From Helopsaltes ochotensis (taxonomy: Eukaryota; Chordata; Aves; Passeriformes; Locustellidae): 64,000 nt of DNA. The stretch is taken from the NCBI GenBank assembly GCA_013400155.1, contig VXBM01000431.1, forward strand, positions 212,005-276,004, written 5' to 3'. The position numbers and the translations under genes are program-made. Positions within the stretch are counted from its first letter, which is position 1; each line of letters begins with the position of its first letter. The notes below the pieces were generated by a model. The model did not search any database, was not told where the DNA came from, and worked only from the letters and a program-made list of their open reading frames with translations. Below, one piece after another: positions 40,701 to 55,700 of this stretch.

Positions 40701-43700
40701 TTCTTTCCTGAAACTCCTTTAACTTAAAAACCAAAAGACTGACTAATCTGTTTTCTCCTTTGCCTTTTGTAATAAGGCAAGTAATAAAAGTTTAGGACAG
40801 AAAAAAGAGCATGCAGAGAGTTCTGGATCTCACCTCCTTAGTCTTCCAAGGAAGTTAGTTAAATACATTTCTATGCAATTCACCACTATGTTAACCACCT
40901 ATAGATAAAATAACCTAATTATAGTTTGCATCAGGTCAATATCTATCAAGAATTTTAGAATTGCACTACTGACAGAATTTCTGAGCAAAAAACTTGTGCT
41001 GCCACATGAAAGATATTATTCCACTAATCAACTAGAGCAGCTCTGATCATGAGAGCTGCTCCCACTAACCAGATCTACATTCCAAGCAAATGAAGTCTAA
41101 ATTACCAGCAGTCATGCAGGAATCAACTATGATTAATGAAGGTTAACAGGCAAAGAAAACCCCCTAAGCTGAAACCACATTTTCCAATACAGCCTATCAG
41201 AGATCATATTGGTAGAGCTTCTGTTATAATAATTCATGGAACAAACCCTCCTAAGTTAACATGCACTACTTGGAAACAGACAAAAGTATTTCTTTGCTGT
41301 CCCTTTACCAAACAGCATTATAAATTACCTGAATTCATTTTTATGCATTTCAGCTATTTTCTTTTCAAGCTTTTGTGACTGTTTGGGAAAAATCTTAAAG
41401 TCGCTGATGTAATTCTCTGGGTGTTCATCAGGATCATAATCACCAAGCTCAGCTGAATAGAATCAAAACAAAAAACAAAACAGAAAAATCAAATTGCCAC
41501 ATTAATTAATAGGGAAAGAAGTCAAAAAATGCAGTGTAATTCAAGGTACTTCCATATTCAGTAAGAATACAACATCTCTCAAAAAGTGCTTCTTTGAGGA
41601 ATTTATAATTAACTGAAACAACAAAATCCTTTTAACTGTCACTTTAATCAATGAGTTTCTAGAGAAGTTCAATGCCCTATTAACTACTGCATTAATTAGC
41701 AATACTGAACTATTTTCTGGGGGGCAGAAAAATGCTCAGTAAAACAGAAGCAATCGTCAATGTTCCCCTTTGAGTATCTATTACTCTGGTACCAGGCAGA
41801 ACTAAATGCACTCCTGATTCTCCCTTTATCTTCTGAAAGAGCCTGGTTTAATAAGGTCTGGGCTCAGTTTTGGTTTGGATACACTGCCTTGTAATGCATT
41901 AGGAACTTTGTTCAACTTAAGGCAGAATAAAGGGATCTTTCACACATATGGTTTCCCTAATTAGACATATAAATGAATATTCCTCTCTACACAATTCAAG
42001 ACATATATCTGAATTTGGTCCTAAGGAAATGATGGAGAAAAAAAAAGATGGGGATAATAAAACAGAATTTCCTTCCCCTTGAACTACATCGTCTATTTCT
42101 GTGAGGGATTCCATCATCATACAGGTCTTCTTTAACATAAGAAAGGGCACCAAATGACACTTTCTCCTGCTTAATTCAAACAGAATAGGCTACATTTCCA
42201 TTCAGGGTTCAGAACAGAGTTTTTTCTTTTTTTTGGTAAGTGGAATCTAATATTGATGCCATACTACTTCACTAAAACGCTAAGATAACTTATTTGGTTT
42301 AATTATTTTAAGCTCCTCTTCATTGGTTAACTGGCTGAATTACTTACAGTGCTTCACAGTGGATATCAATACAGGCAAGTAGTACAACAACAACAAGTTA
42401 CTGCTACCTGTAGTCACACAAGTTTTGCACTGCTGTTTTGATAGAATCAACACATGAATGAAATATTTAAAGAACTGCTTATACCTACCTTGGACAATAC
42501 AGGCGCCCAAGTAGGCAGCATCAGAAAAGCAACACAGCAAACGGCCATGGAAAATGTCCCTTTTTATTTGTAGATATAAGAGGTATCTGAAATATAATTT
42601 AAAAACATAAGAAACAAAGTGTTATATTTTTGTAACAGATTTAATGTATGAGTGTGAAACCAGCTGTGTAACTGTTTTGGATCTTTTTCTTGTTATTTTA
42701 AGTGGCAGGAAAAATAAGCAAAACAATAATACAAGGAAAAAATAGGAGTAAATAGATTTTTTTTAATAACAGTGAAATAATAAGAAAAAAAATAACAAAA
42801 CCCCACTAAAAAACATCATAGGACATGCTTTATTTAAAATATATAGCTATTACAATGCTCAATAAAAATGTGAAATAAATTATGGTAATGTAACCTTGTT
42901 TGAGCACTCCTGTTCTCATTATATACAGGTTTACACAAGGAAGTCTTTCTTTTGCTGTAGGCAAAATAGCACACTGACCACAGTGATTTTTTTCCTCTTC
43001 TGTTTTTTGTTTTTGTTTTGGTTTTTGGGGTTTTTTGTTGTTGTTGTTGTTGTTTTTGTTGTTTTTTTGGTTTTTCGGTTTTTTGTTTTTTGTTTTTTTT
43101 TAAATCTGTGAAGAATCCCAGATGAAGTTTGAAGGCAGAAATAACTTCATGAGGCCTAAAGAACATGGGGCACCTGCCTGGAGGGGATCACCTCTCCCAT
43201 TCATCTCTAAAAAATGGGGAGAAGAAAGCAAAAGGTTTCTTCTACCTGTCCTCTGTCTTCTACCACAGAGGATCTGTAAGCTTTATTTCCAATAGCAAGT
43301 GGAATGGCACAGCTTCAAGGTCACCCCTTTATCTTCTGGTTTCTACCCTGCAGAACAGCCTCCCACAGATTGATCAACCCACCACACAGCAAGTGACTCA
43401 GCTTCTTTTCCAGCACCTAGCAGGTTACAGCCACACCATTAAGCCACTTCACCCCTCTGGGAAAATAAACTACTCAAACATTGCTTCTACTAGACAAAAT
43501 CTACCATCTAGAAGGTTCTATAAAGTCTCAGTGGCTTCTGCATACCATCAGGACATTCCTTGACACTGCCAGTCATCTCCAACCTCGAGGAACATGCAGC
43601 ATAGCCAATAAAAATGTGATTTATGAGTAACACCAATGTCAGATACATTTTTCCTAGTTACTTGCTTCTGTTACCTGCTCATATCATGAGCTTCTGCATC

Positions 43701-46700
43701 AAGAGCATGCCTGGAAATACTGTCTGAAGAGCAAGAGAAACTTTTCTCCTTCCTTGGACATTTACTGAATACAATAAATGGGATACGGTTATCAATGAGA
43801 AAAGAAATTTTCTCTCATTGTAAACACATGCCTTCACTGCATTACAAGATCTGCAGGACCTTTGCACTTTTCTTTTTTTCTTTTATTTTGCAGCACTTTT
43901 TTTTCCCAGCACTTTTTTTTCCCCCAGTAATCACTGTCCAGTAATAGCTCGCAAATTCCCTTCCATATGTTGGTACTGTTATTCTACAGGTGGATCCCAG
44001 AGGAACTACCTGTAGCAAAGACCTCACTGAGATGAAGTAAAAATTCTTAATCTGCAATGACAGAGTGCAAGAAAAAGTACAGTATATTGATGTATAATTA
44101 CCCATAACTTTTGCAGTTGAGAAGTCCCTATGAAAAAAAAACAATTGGTAAGATTTTCCAGGGTAGAAAAACAGGATGCCACTCTCCAGAGTGACCATAA
44201 GCTTGAGGCCAAACTATGTTCAGCTCTTAAGCAGTGCCAAAAACACCCACCCAAGGTTCCAGAGCATGGCTTGTTAGCCAAGCTGTGAAGTCAACAGATC
44301 AACGTGTGTCATTTCACACATTTCACATTATTTGCCAAGCAAATAATTTGTTCCTGAGCACAATCAAAGATCCTTAGTGTCATTTGCCAACAAAAAAAAC
44401 ACCAAACTGTGTGGGGGTCTGTCAACATAGGTGCAGGGAAGAGATGCCACCCAGAGGGACCTTAACAGGCTTGAGAGGTGCATCTGTGGAAACCTCATGA
44501 AGTTCAACAAGGCCAGCTGTAAGGTCCTGCACACGGGTCAGGGCAATCCAAAGCACAAATACAGGCCAGTTGGAGAATGAGTTGAGAGCATCCCTGAAAA
44601 GCAGGATTTGGGGATGTTGGTGGATGAAAACATGACCCAAGGGTGTGGAATAACAGCTCAGAAAGCCAGCCTTATGTTGGGCTGCTTCAGAAGAGGTGTG
44701 AGCAGCATGTCAAGGGAAGGGACTCTGCCTCTCTGCTCTGGTGAGACCCCATCTGGAGTACTGCAACCAGCTCTGGGGTCTGCATACAAGAAGTGGACCG
44801 GTTGGAACAAATCCAGAGAAGAGCCACCAAATTTATCGGAGGGCTGGAGCACCAGTCCTATGAAGACAGGCTGAGATCCCCAAAGCAAGAACAGCCTAGA
44901 ACAGGACTAATACTTTAGAGTTCCTTCAACTGAAGCAGATAAATGTATTTTCAATTGAAAGGAACTTTTGCATGTTTTGCCAAAGGCTTGTTAGACTTCA
45001 GACACTTCCTATAACCCTGATATAGTAATTTATGCACCAGGTCAGCAAAAACTTATGAATCTATACCTGACCCCTAAATTCACTAAGGTGTTATGTATGT
45101 ATTTAAAACTCTATACACTTACAGAAATAACATGCAAAATCAGATCGATATTGCTTCTTCATGTGTCCTTCCACCATAGTTGCTTTTTCCAAGCCCCGAC
45201 ATATCTTTATAACCTGATTTACAGCCCTAAGTATTCAAATTTAACTAGAAGCTAGTAAACTAATGCTTCAGTGCTTATACTTACAAATGTCTCTCATTGG
45301 AATAACCTCATTTCCACCTATCATCTGTTTGCAGTACAAATGACTCAATTTCAGGTCAGCAAGCCTTTCCTGCTATGTAGTTTAAGGGTTGCAATATCTA
45401 TTCTTGTTGTTAAGCAGGCATCATGACCCCCAGATTCCATATTGCTAGCTGCTCAACAGACAATTTATCTATTTTAAGATGTTCAGTGAGGCAAGAAAGC
45501 TTTCCCACAGCCAAGCTTTGTGATTTGGTCACATAGTGTTTTTTTATTTTCTTCAAGTCATTTCACTCACTTTATTCCCATAGCAAATGTATCTCCCAGT
45601 GTTGTTGCACTCTTTACAGCTGACAGATATGGTCACCTCCAGAGGTCCAGTAATTCTCCAAAAATTCTTATCTCAGCGTGGTGTCTGACTTGGACTCCCT
45701 ACTCTTTTCCATGGTAGTGTGTGTACTCAGGTACAGAGTGACATGTTTACAATATTCCTGGATTGGGTGCCCATCCACCCTGAAGAATTTCTGATGCATA
45801 TTATTCTGAATACCAACTTCACATTTTGTCTTCCACGGTAGTACGCACATCAAGTACACTGCAGGAGCACCAGTTTTCTGCCAAAGCATATGAATCTCCA
45901 CTAAACACCAACTACTACATACAAGTATGTAATATCACAAATAAGAGAACAGATTTCCTATGCTTTACAGAGCCATGAAGTGAAAAGACTGAACATGAGC
46001 CAGCAGTGTGTCCAGGTGGCCAAGAAGGCCAATGGCATCCCAGCCTTTATCAAACCCAGTGTGTCCAGCAGGACTAGGGAAGTCATTTTCCCTGTGTACT
46101 CAGCACAGGTGAGGCCACACCTCCAGTCTTCTGTCAAGTTTTGGGTCCTCACTTCAAGAAGGACAATGAGGTACTGGAGCATGTCCAGAGAAGGACAAAA
46201 AGACTGGAAGGAAAGAACTGGAGCAAAAGTGCTACAAGGAGCAGCTGAGGGAGCTGGGGTTATTTAGCCTGGAGAAGAGGAGGATCAGGGGAGACCTTAT
46301 CGCTCTCTACAATTATTTGAGAGGAGGGCGCAGCCAGGTGGGGGTCAGTCTTCTCCCAGGCAGTCAGTGACAGGACAAGATGACACAGGCTTAAGATGCA
46401 CCAGAGGAGGTTTAGGTTGGACATTAGGAAGAATTTCTTCACAGAATGGATGATAAGACTTTGGAATGCACTGCCCAGAGAGGTGGTAGAGTCACTGTCT
46501 CTGGAGGTATTTAAGACAAGGCTGGATGTGGTAATCAGTGCCATGGTCTACAGAACATGGTGGTTTTAAATCACAGGTTGGATCTCAGATATCTTTCCCA
46601 ACCTAATTGATTCTGTGACAGAAAAAAAATAATTATATTAGCTGAAATACATTGCTTACTTATTTGCTAATACTTGAGAAGGATTTTTATATCTTTTAAA

Positions 46701-49700
46701 ATAAGGAAAAATCATCACTCTGAAATCATCAACTCAGGGTACAGCAGCAGCCAAAAACAAAACCAAGAGAATGTTGGGCATTACTGAGAATAACTGTGTG
46801 AAAAAAAATACAGAGGGGCATTTTGCCACTACTTAAAGCCTTGAAGTAATCACACTTTGAATGTTTTACCTAACTCTGGTCCCTGCAGCCTGAATAGGAC
46901 ATAGCTGAACTTCATTAATAGAGAAGAACTAAAATGAATGAGAGGACAGAGCCTCCCTTACAGGGTAAGATGGTGACTGAGGTCTCTCCCACTATAAGAA
47001 TGAGTCTTCTGAAATCATGAGAGTAGTGGGAAAGGCAAATACAGAACTGCAATTCACTGAATCCCGCAATACTAGCGCTAGGGGGAAATCTGTGAATCAG
47101 TAAATTGCTTAAGGCAGAGGAAAGAAAGCACCTGACACAGCAGATAGTGCACCAACTTACTCAGGAGGTTGTATTATTAAGTATTACAGTATTACCAAGT
47201 ACAAAAAAAGAATGATCACGCAAATATGAGCAAAATATCCAGAAAATAATACTAAAATGAATACACATGAAATTAAGTGTTGAAAGTCTTAATATAACAA
47301 TTCAAAAAATCCTTTAGTGAATTTGAATTGGAAGGAGATCATCTATTAGTTTTCTTGTTTTTCTGAAACAATTGGAAAGTTTCACTCATGATAGCATGGC
47401 TTAAACCCAGCACTCCATTTGTCAAACAGACACAGATGACAACAAGCATGCCACACTGATGTCAGTACAGCAGCTGCCCTTTTAATCTATCTGATCAGTC
47501 ATAAGCCAAATTCTAGCAGAGGAATTAGGAACTGGGGGCATATAGTACAATCTTCATCCAAAAACAAGAAAATAGAAAATTCTGCTTCTCTTAAAATATC
47601 TAATGCCAGAAGTGGTAGGAATCACCTTATTAGCTATTTAAGAAACTGCCGGACTAGCTCTGTGTTAACGGGCACCTGTAGAAAGTATCACCCTTCTTGT
47701 TCTGCGTCTTCCGAAGAAGAATACTGATGCTAAGGACTCAAAACATAACAAAGGTCTCAGTAATCCATATCTCTATTCTGAACCTATGCCCCTTCTGTAA
47801 TGCCAAAATCATGAATACCTGGTAATAAAAAAATCCCCAAAACATCCAAAACTATTCCTTCAAAAGAAGTACTTCATTTTATGCCCTGGGGTGGGGAGTG
47901 GGAAGGTGACTTTAATAACAGCTTTCAGTAATTTCAAATCTCTGACTTCTGCAGTCAGGATTATCGCTGCCACTTGCATCTAGCACAATATGGGTATGTC
48001 CTCCTGCCTTCAGAGCTGGTTTCAGTGTATGATCTTTCCTTGGGAAAAGGGTGATAAATTACCATCCCAGTGAGCTTGACAGAGCTACAGGGGAAAAAAT
48101 CTTTATTGTTATATAAAAATTAATTTCACTAATGAGTAAAGCAAACAAAGGAGTGGTAAAAGATAAGCATTGTTTTGGCTCCTGGCTACATAAAAGTCCC
48201 ACCACAGCACAGGAATAGTCTTTTCTGCAAAACACCATGACCAGACTGCATTTTCTCTGCCATTCTGCCTTTTTCTCAGAGGACCACAGGAAAAGCTCTG
48301 AACATGTACAAGGTCTTTTACACCTCAGGCACAATCTCCACTAAAAAAAAAAAAGACCTTTCTTGGTAATTTTTTCTCCACACTGAATGCTATCTGCAAG
48401 CCTGCAGAGTCAAGTGCTCTTACTAACAAAGCACTCACTTTTAAGATTTATGCTATTCAATCTGATTGTGACTACAATACTATTAAAACATAAACTCACT
48501 TGGCAACTGCCAAAGTGGCCTTGACCAAGACAAAATAGATAAGTGGACTTTCATAGATATCAAAGCACAGCTATGACTGCACATTTCAAGAGCAGAACAG
48601 AGTACCAAGAGGAGCAGAGGTATTCCTAAATGGTGTCTAGAACAGGGTTAGCACAGGCCCAGCTCATATGAATTCACCTTAGAGCTATTAACCTGTTGCA
48701 CAACTTTCCGACTTGCAAATAAATCATTTGATATTCAGGCATTAACAACCCCTGTCAACCTCAGCTGGTCTCTTGCTTCTGGAGGGAGAAGGACCAGACC
48801 CTTCCAGCACATGGCAATATCAAGTACAGCTGACCAAGACTGGACTAGACAGACACTGAGTGTGCCATGTTTACATACCCCCAGACTTTGTCATTTTATA
48901 TGACTTCCAATTAAACAAATTTTTCATCTGCTTTTCCTGCTATCAAAATACTCGCTACACTGATTTGTAATCATTGAAGAACTGCTTTTTGGAATAGGAA
49001 GTATGGGTTAGGGAAAAAGGGCATGATGAAAGCTAGTTGATATAATCCATCTTTGGTTAATTCCACCATCTACTCACCCATGTCCTCTTCTAGAACTGGT
49101 TTTTTTTAATAATAATAATGGATTACTGCTGATACAGTATTATCTGTAGCATTTTAGAGCATTCCTTAGGGACCTAAAATGACTTTATATTCTCTCATTT
49201 GATTTATGCATACACACTAAAATGTAGGGATTCGAAGATAAGAGAGCATGAGGCCCTGGGATGCTTTCTTATATAAGAAATAAAAGCCACTGATTTATTT
49301 ATAAACTAAACAAGAACACTGATGATAAATAACAAAATAGAAATCTTTGATCTTTGGATCTATCTGGTCATACTCCCTTGACGGTTCACATCCTATTCAT
49401 GTACAGCATCTCGGGCTTTCCCAGATGTGGACCCTCTCAGGGATCTGAGCTGTGAACAAGAACAGGAAGAAGGGCACAGAGCAAAATATCTATGCTTTTC
49501 ATAGAGTCTGCTGTGATGCTGTGTATGCTGCAGATGGAGTGATTTCTGCAGGTAAAACTTTTTTCACAGCAATTTCATATCTTTGCATGCCATGCCAGCA
49601 GAATAACCTTGGGCATTATAATAAACTATAGAATATCCTTTTTTCTGCACACAGTTTGATACACATAGCAATGAAAACCTCTCCCCATCAAGATATCATG

Positions 49701-52700
49701 CTTTCTGGAAAAATAATGGGAATTAACCAAAAAGAAAAACTTTTCTTTTTAAAAAGAAAAATAAGAGAAAAGGAAATTAACAGTAATAGCAAAACTGTAT
49801 GTATTTAAGGCCTCTACCTCCAGCCCTGTCAGGCTAAAATGCAAAAGCTGATTTAAAAAGAAAAGAAACTAAAATTATTTAACTAAATTATTAAACTAAG
49901 GGGAGATGTAAAGATCTGGTGTCATGTTGCTATTGTGTAATTAAAAACTGGCTTTTACTACTCTCATTAGATATGCTCAATGATGCCAGTTAAATGCTAT
50001 TTTCTAAAACTGAAGGACTTTGTCCTGACTTCACACCACCTGTAAGTGATAGACAACAAGACATAGAAATACACAGATCTAACATTCAGAAAAGGCTGAT
50101 ATCCTCCACATACTGCACATGGAGCAGAAATCAAAGCCTCAGAGATGGCCACAGCATAAAGGAGTGTATTGGGTTTGCATGGCCAGGCTTTGGTAACAGT
50201 GGGGATACAGGGGTGGCTTCTCTGAGAAGCTGCTGGAAGTTGCCTCCATGCCCTGCAGAGCCAATCCCTGGCACCTTCAAAGACAGATGTGCTGCTGGCA
50301 AAGGCTGGGCACGTCAGAAATGGTGATAACACTCCTGTGATAGCAGATTTAAGAAGGAGGAAAAAAGTGATTGCACAAATGTAATTGCGGCCAGAAAAGC
50401 ACAGGGTGAGAACATTGAGAGGAACAACTCTGCAGGCACCAAGGTCATTGGAGAAGGAGGGGTGGGAGATGCTCCAGGGCTGAAATTCCTCTGCAGCCCA
50501 TGGTGTTGGCAGAGGCAAGGCAGCTGTTCCCCTACAGACCCTGGAGATCCACAAGGTACAGAGATTCACCTGAACCCTGTGGACAAGCTCCACACCAGAG
50601 CACGTGGATGCAATTTTGGTCATGAGGCAACTTTTTACGGCAACGGGCCTTCTAGAGTCAGATGGACTCCATCTCTCCAACAAGGGCAAAAGGATTCTAG
50701 CCTATGAGTGGGCAGGGCTGATTGAGGGAACTTCAAACTAGGTTTGAAAGGAAAGGGGGTGAAAACAGGCTCTCCAGAGATGAGCCTAAGGGGGCAAGCC
50801 AGAGTCAGGGGTGAAATCAGCAGCCCAGCTGATGTGCATGTACACTAATGCATGCAGTGTGGGTGATAAGCAAGAGAAGTTGGAAGCCATAGTTAATGTC
50901 CCTGGAGGACTGCAATCCGTGGAAGAGTGACCCAGGCTGCAGCAGTTTTGGGATGACTGCTGCCTGTGGGATGGACTCAACCTGCAGGAGGTCACTGAGA
51001 GCTGTGGCTCAGGAGAAGGGCTCACATCAGAGAAGTTCATGGAGAGCTGTCTCCCCACAGTGCAGGAGGGGGAGATCTCCCCCCACTGAGCAGCAAAAGA
51101 AACAACTTGTGATGGACTGACCATAACCCTCATTTCCCATCTCTCTGTGCCATTGAAAGAGCAGGTACAGATAGGAAGCATGGAGGGGTGGGAGGAAAGG
51201 AGGCATTTTTATGGTCCTATTTTACTACTTATTATCCTGCTCTGATTTTGCTAGTAATAAATTCAATTAATGTCTCAAATTCTACCCTCTCTTCCCATGA
51301 TGCTATTTGGTAAGTGATCTCTCCTGGTCTTCATCTCAATTCACAGACCCTTCATTACATTTTCTCTCCCCTGTGAGAGGTCTAGCTGTGGAAGAAAGTG
51401 AGAGAAAGGCTTTGGTGAGTGCCAGACATCCAGCCAGGGTCAACACACTACAAGGAGGATCTACTAAGACTGAGCATCTTTCTCCATTTAAAAGACTATA
51501 ACTGCTCAAAAATATATATATACACCACTTGTGCTGCAGTCCACTAAACCTCCAGAGCACATGCAGAGGCCAAATCATTTAAGAAAAATAAGTTAAATCC
51601 TTGCCACTTTCTCATAATGTTTTTTTAAAAATGCATTGGGAAAATTGACTAATTAAAAAGAAAAGGTGTATTTTTAGTCTTTTTCAAACATGTTTCAAAT
51701 ATGCAGCCTCAGTGCCCTGCTGTAGAAACTATTCCCGAAAATAAGGACAGATCTTCTAAATCCATGTTGACACCCATTAAGTTGATGAGCTGAGAAGCAT
51801 TAAGTGCATTAAGATTTAGACTTCATTGACAAGTAGGGTTTCAGGTGATCTATTACTACATAAGCAAGAGAGATCAAGGCACCAACTCCCATGGCCTCTG
51901 AAGATAACTTGTGAATTACCATCCTAACACCCTCTCACTCAAGAGAAAACAGTGACCAAGGACCACACACAGAACCTCCCTTCCATAGTGAGAGGCAGAA
52001 ATATTTTCCACAGAATTTCTTCTTCAGCAGTAATATTTCAGAGTGCCTTGACATCCAAAGAGAGGCACGGATTTTATTTCAAAAGCATAGCTATATGGAA
52101 GAGGTAGTTAATTAAAACAAGAGAAGATGAAAGTAAGTGGCTGGAAAGGTACAACATGACTGACAATATTCTTAGTTGTCCTTAGCAATGTAATAAAATG
52201 CAGTGACAGGCAAGCACACAGCATCATCTGTTGCCCAAGGCACTCCTGGCCTCCAAACACGCAGTGTACTACAGGGGGTTTTTTTTATAATATCATAGAC
52301 ATAGTGATAACTTCAGATAGGTCATTCTCCACCTTCATTTTCTGAAAATACGTTCACAGAGTAACTCAAGGATTACAGTCAAATCCAACTTATGAAAGGT
52401 AGGACGGAAATGAAGCATCAGTAATCTGAGGGGACAACTCTAAATTTTCTTCCTGTAAGTGATGTTTAAATCCTCAAAAGCATCTCTAGCCATGTTACAT
52501 GGGTTTCACAGAAATCAAACCTTTACCCCATAGACACACAGCTTCATGTACTGAATAGATGACTTTTTTTACATAAGTTATTTCTATGGAAGAGTAAGAA
52601 AACCAGTTCTTTTTAGGAAATGTAAGTCTCTCTGATGTGTCTAAGATGCCTCATTAAAGATTTATTCCTATAAAACTTTTACAAGGACTGCATCAACAAT

Positions 52701-55700
52701 AATCCACATGAGGGATTAACCACAGGGTTAATTAATGTTCTGAACCAGAGTGGCATGGCAATGTGACAGAATGTCTTACTGTAACTTAATTTCATTATTC
52801 AAATGGGGACCACAGACACCCATCACATTTCCACCCAGGTGAAGAAGTGAGAGAGCAGCTCTGGCATGCATAGGCACAGACAGTAACAGAAATGTAAAGC
52901 ACTCTCACTCAGCTGACTGTACATACAGCTGCGAAATTCAGATGGCTTTTAAGCCAAAGGGTGACAATATTATTAATTTATTTCCATAACATCTTAAGAA
53001 CACACAGTAAAAAATACACCTGCCAAGAGAACACAGCAGCACTAAAAAAAAAAAAAAAAGGCAAAGCAAAAATCTTCCAAGAAACCATCTGTCTACCAAA
53101 AATCTACTATGGAACCTCAATGTTTCATGACTGTCCTGTGTCAACTGCTAACAAACATTCTTCTGCTTGAATTTCACCAATCATTGCAATTCAAGAGAAA
53201 GAAAAATAACTCCAGACAATCTAGAGCATCACCTTGAATCTGATCCTCTGCTTTGGTCATGAAGAAATTCTCAGAGGTGGGTTACATGACTGCACTCCAC
53301 TTGCTCACTTCAGGAGCATTTTCTATATTTTGTTATTGTGTAAGACGTATGGGCAGAGAAGCAGCAAAGTTTCCCAAATAACTACACTGGGAAACTATTA
53401 AGATGATGAGATACAAAAATGTGTTGAATTAATTATTTCACCTTTTTAACCTCTTAATGGTATTACTTTTTATAAAAGACTGTAGCCCATTTTTCACACA
53501 ACAACTTGAGTTTAAAAATTCATTTGAAATATCCCAGCAAAGACTAAATTGCGCTCACAGCACAATACACATGAGTGAGCCAATTCTTGGTGTTTTTGCA
53601 TTTCAATAAAACTTATCGTGGAAGGATATCCAAGAAGTTTTAAAAAGTCCATTAATTTAGACTCTTGAATGAGAAGGCCTATACAATAATACTTTGGATC
53701 ATAAAAGATAAAATGTTCATCCAAGGACAAACATTGATTTTAATAATGAAAACTGATTGACTTCCTGGTTTACAACCTGTTCACCCAGTTGAACAGTTTC
53801 AGTATTTCATCCAAGATAAATAACTATAATATGAACAATGTGCTCTAGCTGTTCTATACAAACTACAAATGTACCATTCAGCAGAACACAAGCTGTTTCT
53901 GAAACTTTCAGTATGAGGCCAGTGACAATGGGATCACCCACATTAATGAAGTGACTTGTGAGCATAAGCATAAGCTCAGGGAAAGAACCAGTGAAGAACC
54001 TAAGGCAACAAGTGCTGAGGCACTCAGTGCTTCTGCAGCACTCAGCCAATGTCAGCAGCATGGTCTACTCACTGACAAGGTGGTAAAGCATACACACAGT
54101 CCTGCACAGCTGGTGCAGAGCTCAAAAGAGCTGTTACTTTCCTACATTCCCCCCGCCTCCAAGTACACGTCTTGAAAAAATGCTCAGAGCAACAAAATAG
54201 TCACAATGGCCAGTAGGAAGGACAAAGCTCCCTTCCATTAAGCACAACTGAGCTGTTGTACAACTCTGTTTTCATAATGTAAATTTCAAAATTCCAACAT
54301 AAGCAGCAAGAATCCTTACCCTCCAGTGCAGTTGTACTTGAAAAATATGACTATATCGCACCTCTACATCAGTTTTTTAAAGGTCCGTCACTACTTTGAA
54401 AAGATTATCCTATATGTGATCCTAAAGACACGCTCAAGAGAAAATTAAATGAGACGATACATAAACCTCTTGAAATAGTTAGGGCTGAATTAAACTTCCC
54501 AGATATTTTCAGGGGAAAAAAAGGAAAGGAGGGGAGAGGAGGTACAAAGGGAACTTATCCCTTCCAGGGAAAGAACCAGGATAAATTTTGCCCAATCATT
54601 TGACCATTGCCTCATTTTTTAAATCTTCATGTATAGTGTAGTTACTTGCCTGTATGCTATACAAAACTTCTTTTAAACTGCTTTTAAATAATCTGTATGT
54701 ATCACAGGAAAAAGAAGATGATCAGTATAGCAAATGCCAGCCTATGCTAGTTTTATCAGAAATAGTGAGAACCCTACCCTACACAACAATCTGCCTTTTC
54801 TTGAACTTGTTAACAACGCACATTAAATGCACAGACTAAAAAAGAACCCAACCAAAACAAACAAAAAATACCTGGTGAGCTCTTCTTTAATCTTCAAGGG
54901 TTCATGTGGGTAGAATTTCACTCTAAAGCACATGGTATATGGTGGATGAGCTGAAAAAGAAAAGAATAAGCATGAGAACAGTAGCAAAAAAACATTGCTT
55001 AAGCCATTCTGAAGGAGTGACCTTAAAGAGTCTTACTAATGGTTGGTTTAAGTAGAGATTCAATCAAGAGCATTATTATATACGCTTTTTTGGGGGGTTG
55101 TTTTTTGTTGGTTTTTTTGTTTGTTTGTGGTTTTTTCTGGCAAATGAAAAGCAGTAAGCAATGGTAATACAACAAAATTGAAGAAACCATTCAGTTAATG
55201 AAACTAAAGACAGTAGAAATATTTCTGTTCCCAGTATTTAGTAAGATTATAGTATCTAACACTGAGCAAAGGTATCAATACCAGGCCTGACATACAATCC
55301 TTTCAATAGAAAAGAAAGAGGGGAAAAAGAAAGGGGAAAGTGGAAAAGGGAAAGGAGAAAGATGAAAGGATCACAACAACAGGAAATATTTCAAATTTGC
55401 AGTCAGTCCTCTCCGGCATTTTGATTCAGAGCAATGGGAAGATCTATAATATTCTAGTTAGTATTAAAATATTTTGGTCTTGGTATATTCTCAATGTACA
55501 CAGTCAATTTTAAATTTCCAAGCCTTGAAGAGATGGTGCATTTACAGCAGGAGAAGGGAAGGCAGAATAAAAGGGCAAAAAAAATTTACAGAGAAAATGG
55601 AAGGTGAAAACACCAGGTGAAATCTATACCTACTTTTTAAAATTGTAAATTATAACAGTAATTAGTAAGCTACCAGAACATTTTACTGTACCATCTTCTT

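Larger units (their letters stand above)
30417..41328 (-). other. FRMD3 intron (10.9 kb)
   Basis: Holds a well-kept solo LTR (36110-36753), a C-rich tract (37934-37990) and a 12-base-arm hairpin with a neighbouring 10-base direct repeat (38946-39022). The longest open frame (32573-33067, plus strand) has no recognisable family. Everything else is AT-rich unique sequence. Confidence 0.9.
42587..54871 (-). other. FRMD3 intron (12.3 kb), richest in mobile elements
   Basis: Holds a T-rich tract (42988-43101), two CR1 fragments (44433-44880 and 45976-46620), a long ERVL-type LTR (50165-51452) with a nested CR1 piece, and a 16-base poly(A) at 53044-53059. Stretches 43102-44432, 46621-50164 and 51453-54871 otherwise show nothing recognisable. 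Confidence 0.9.

Noticed and set aside
42834..43166. Lysine/glutamine-rich 110-codon minus-strand frame
   Set aside because: Its composition is imposed by the T-rich/GTT tract on the opposite strand.
43165..43563. 132-codon plus-strand open frame
   Set aside because: No recognisable domain or repeat; most likely a chance frame.
44608..44874. 88-codon plus-strand frame
   Set aside because: It lies inside a CR1 fragment and is a broken remnant, not a host gene.
49997..50689. 230-codon minus-strand open frame
   Set aside because: It runs antisense through the left flank and body of an LTR, has no recognisable domain, and crosses the LTR border at 50165.
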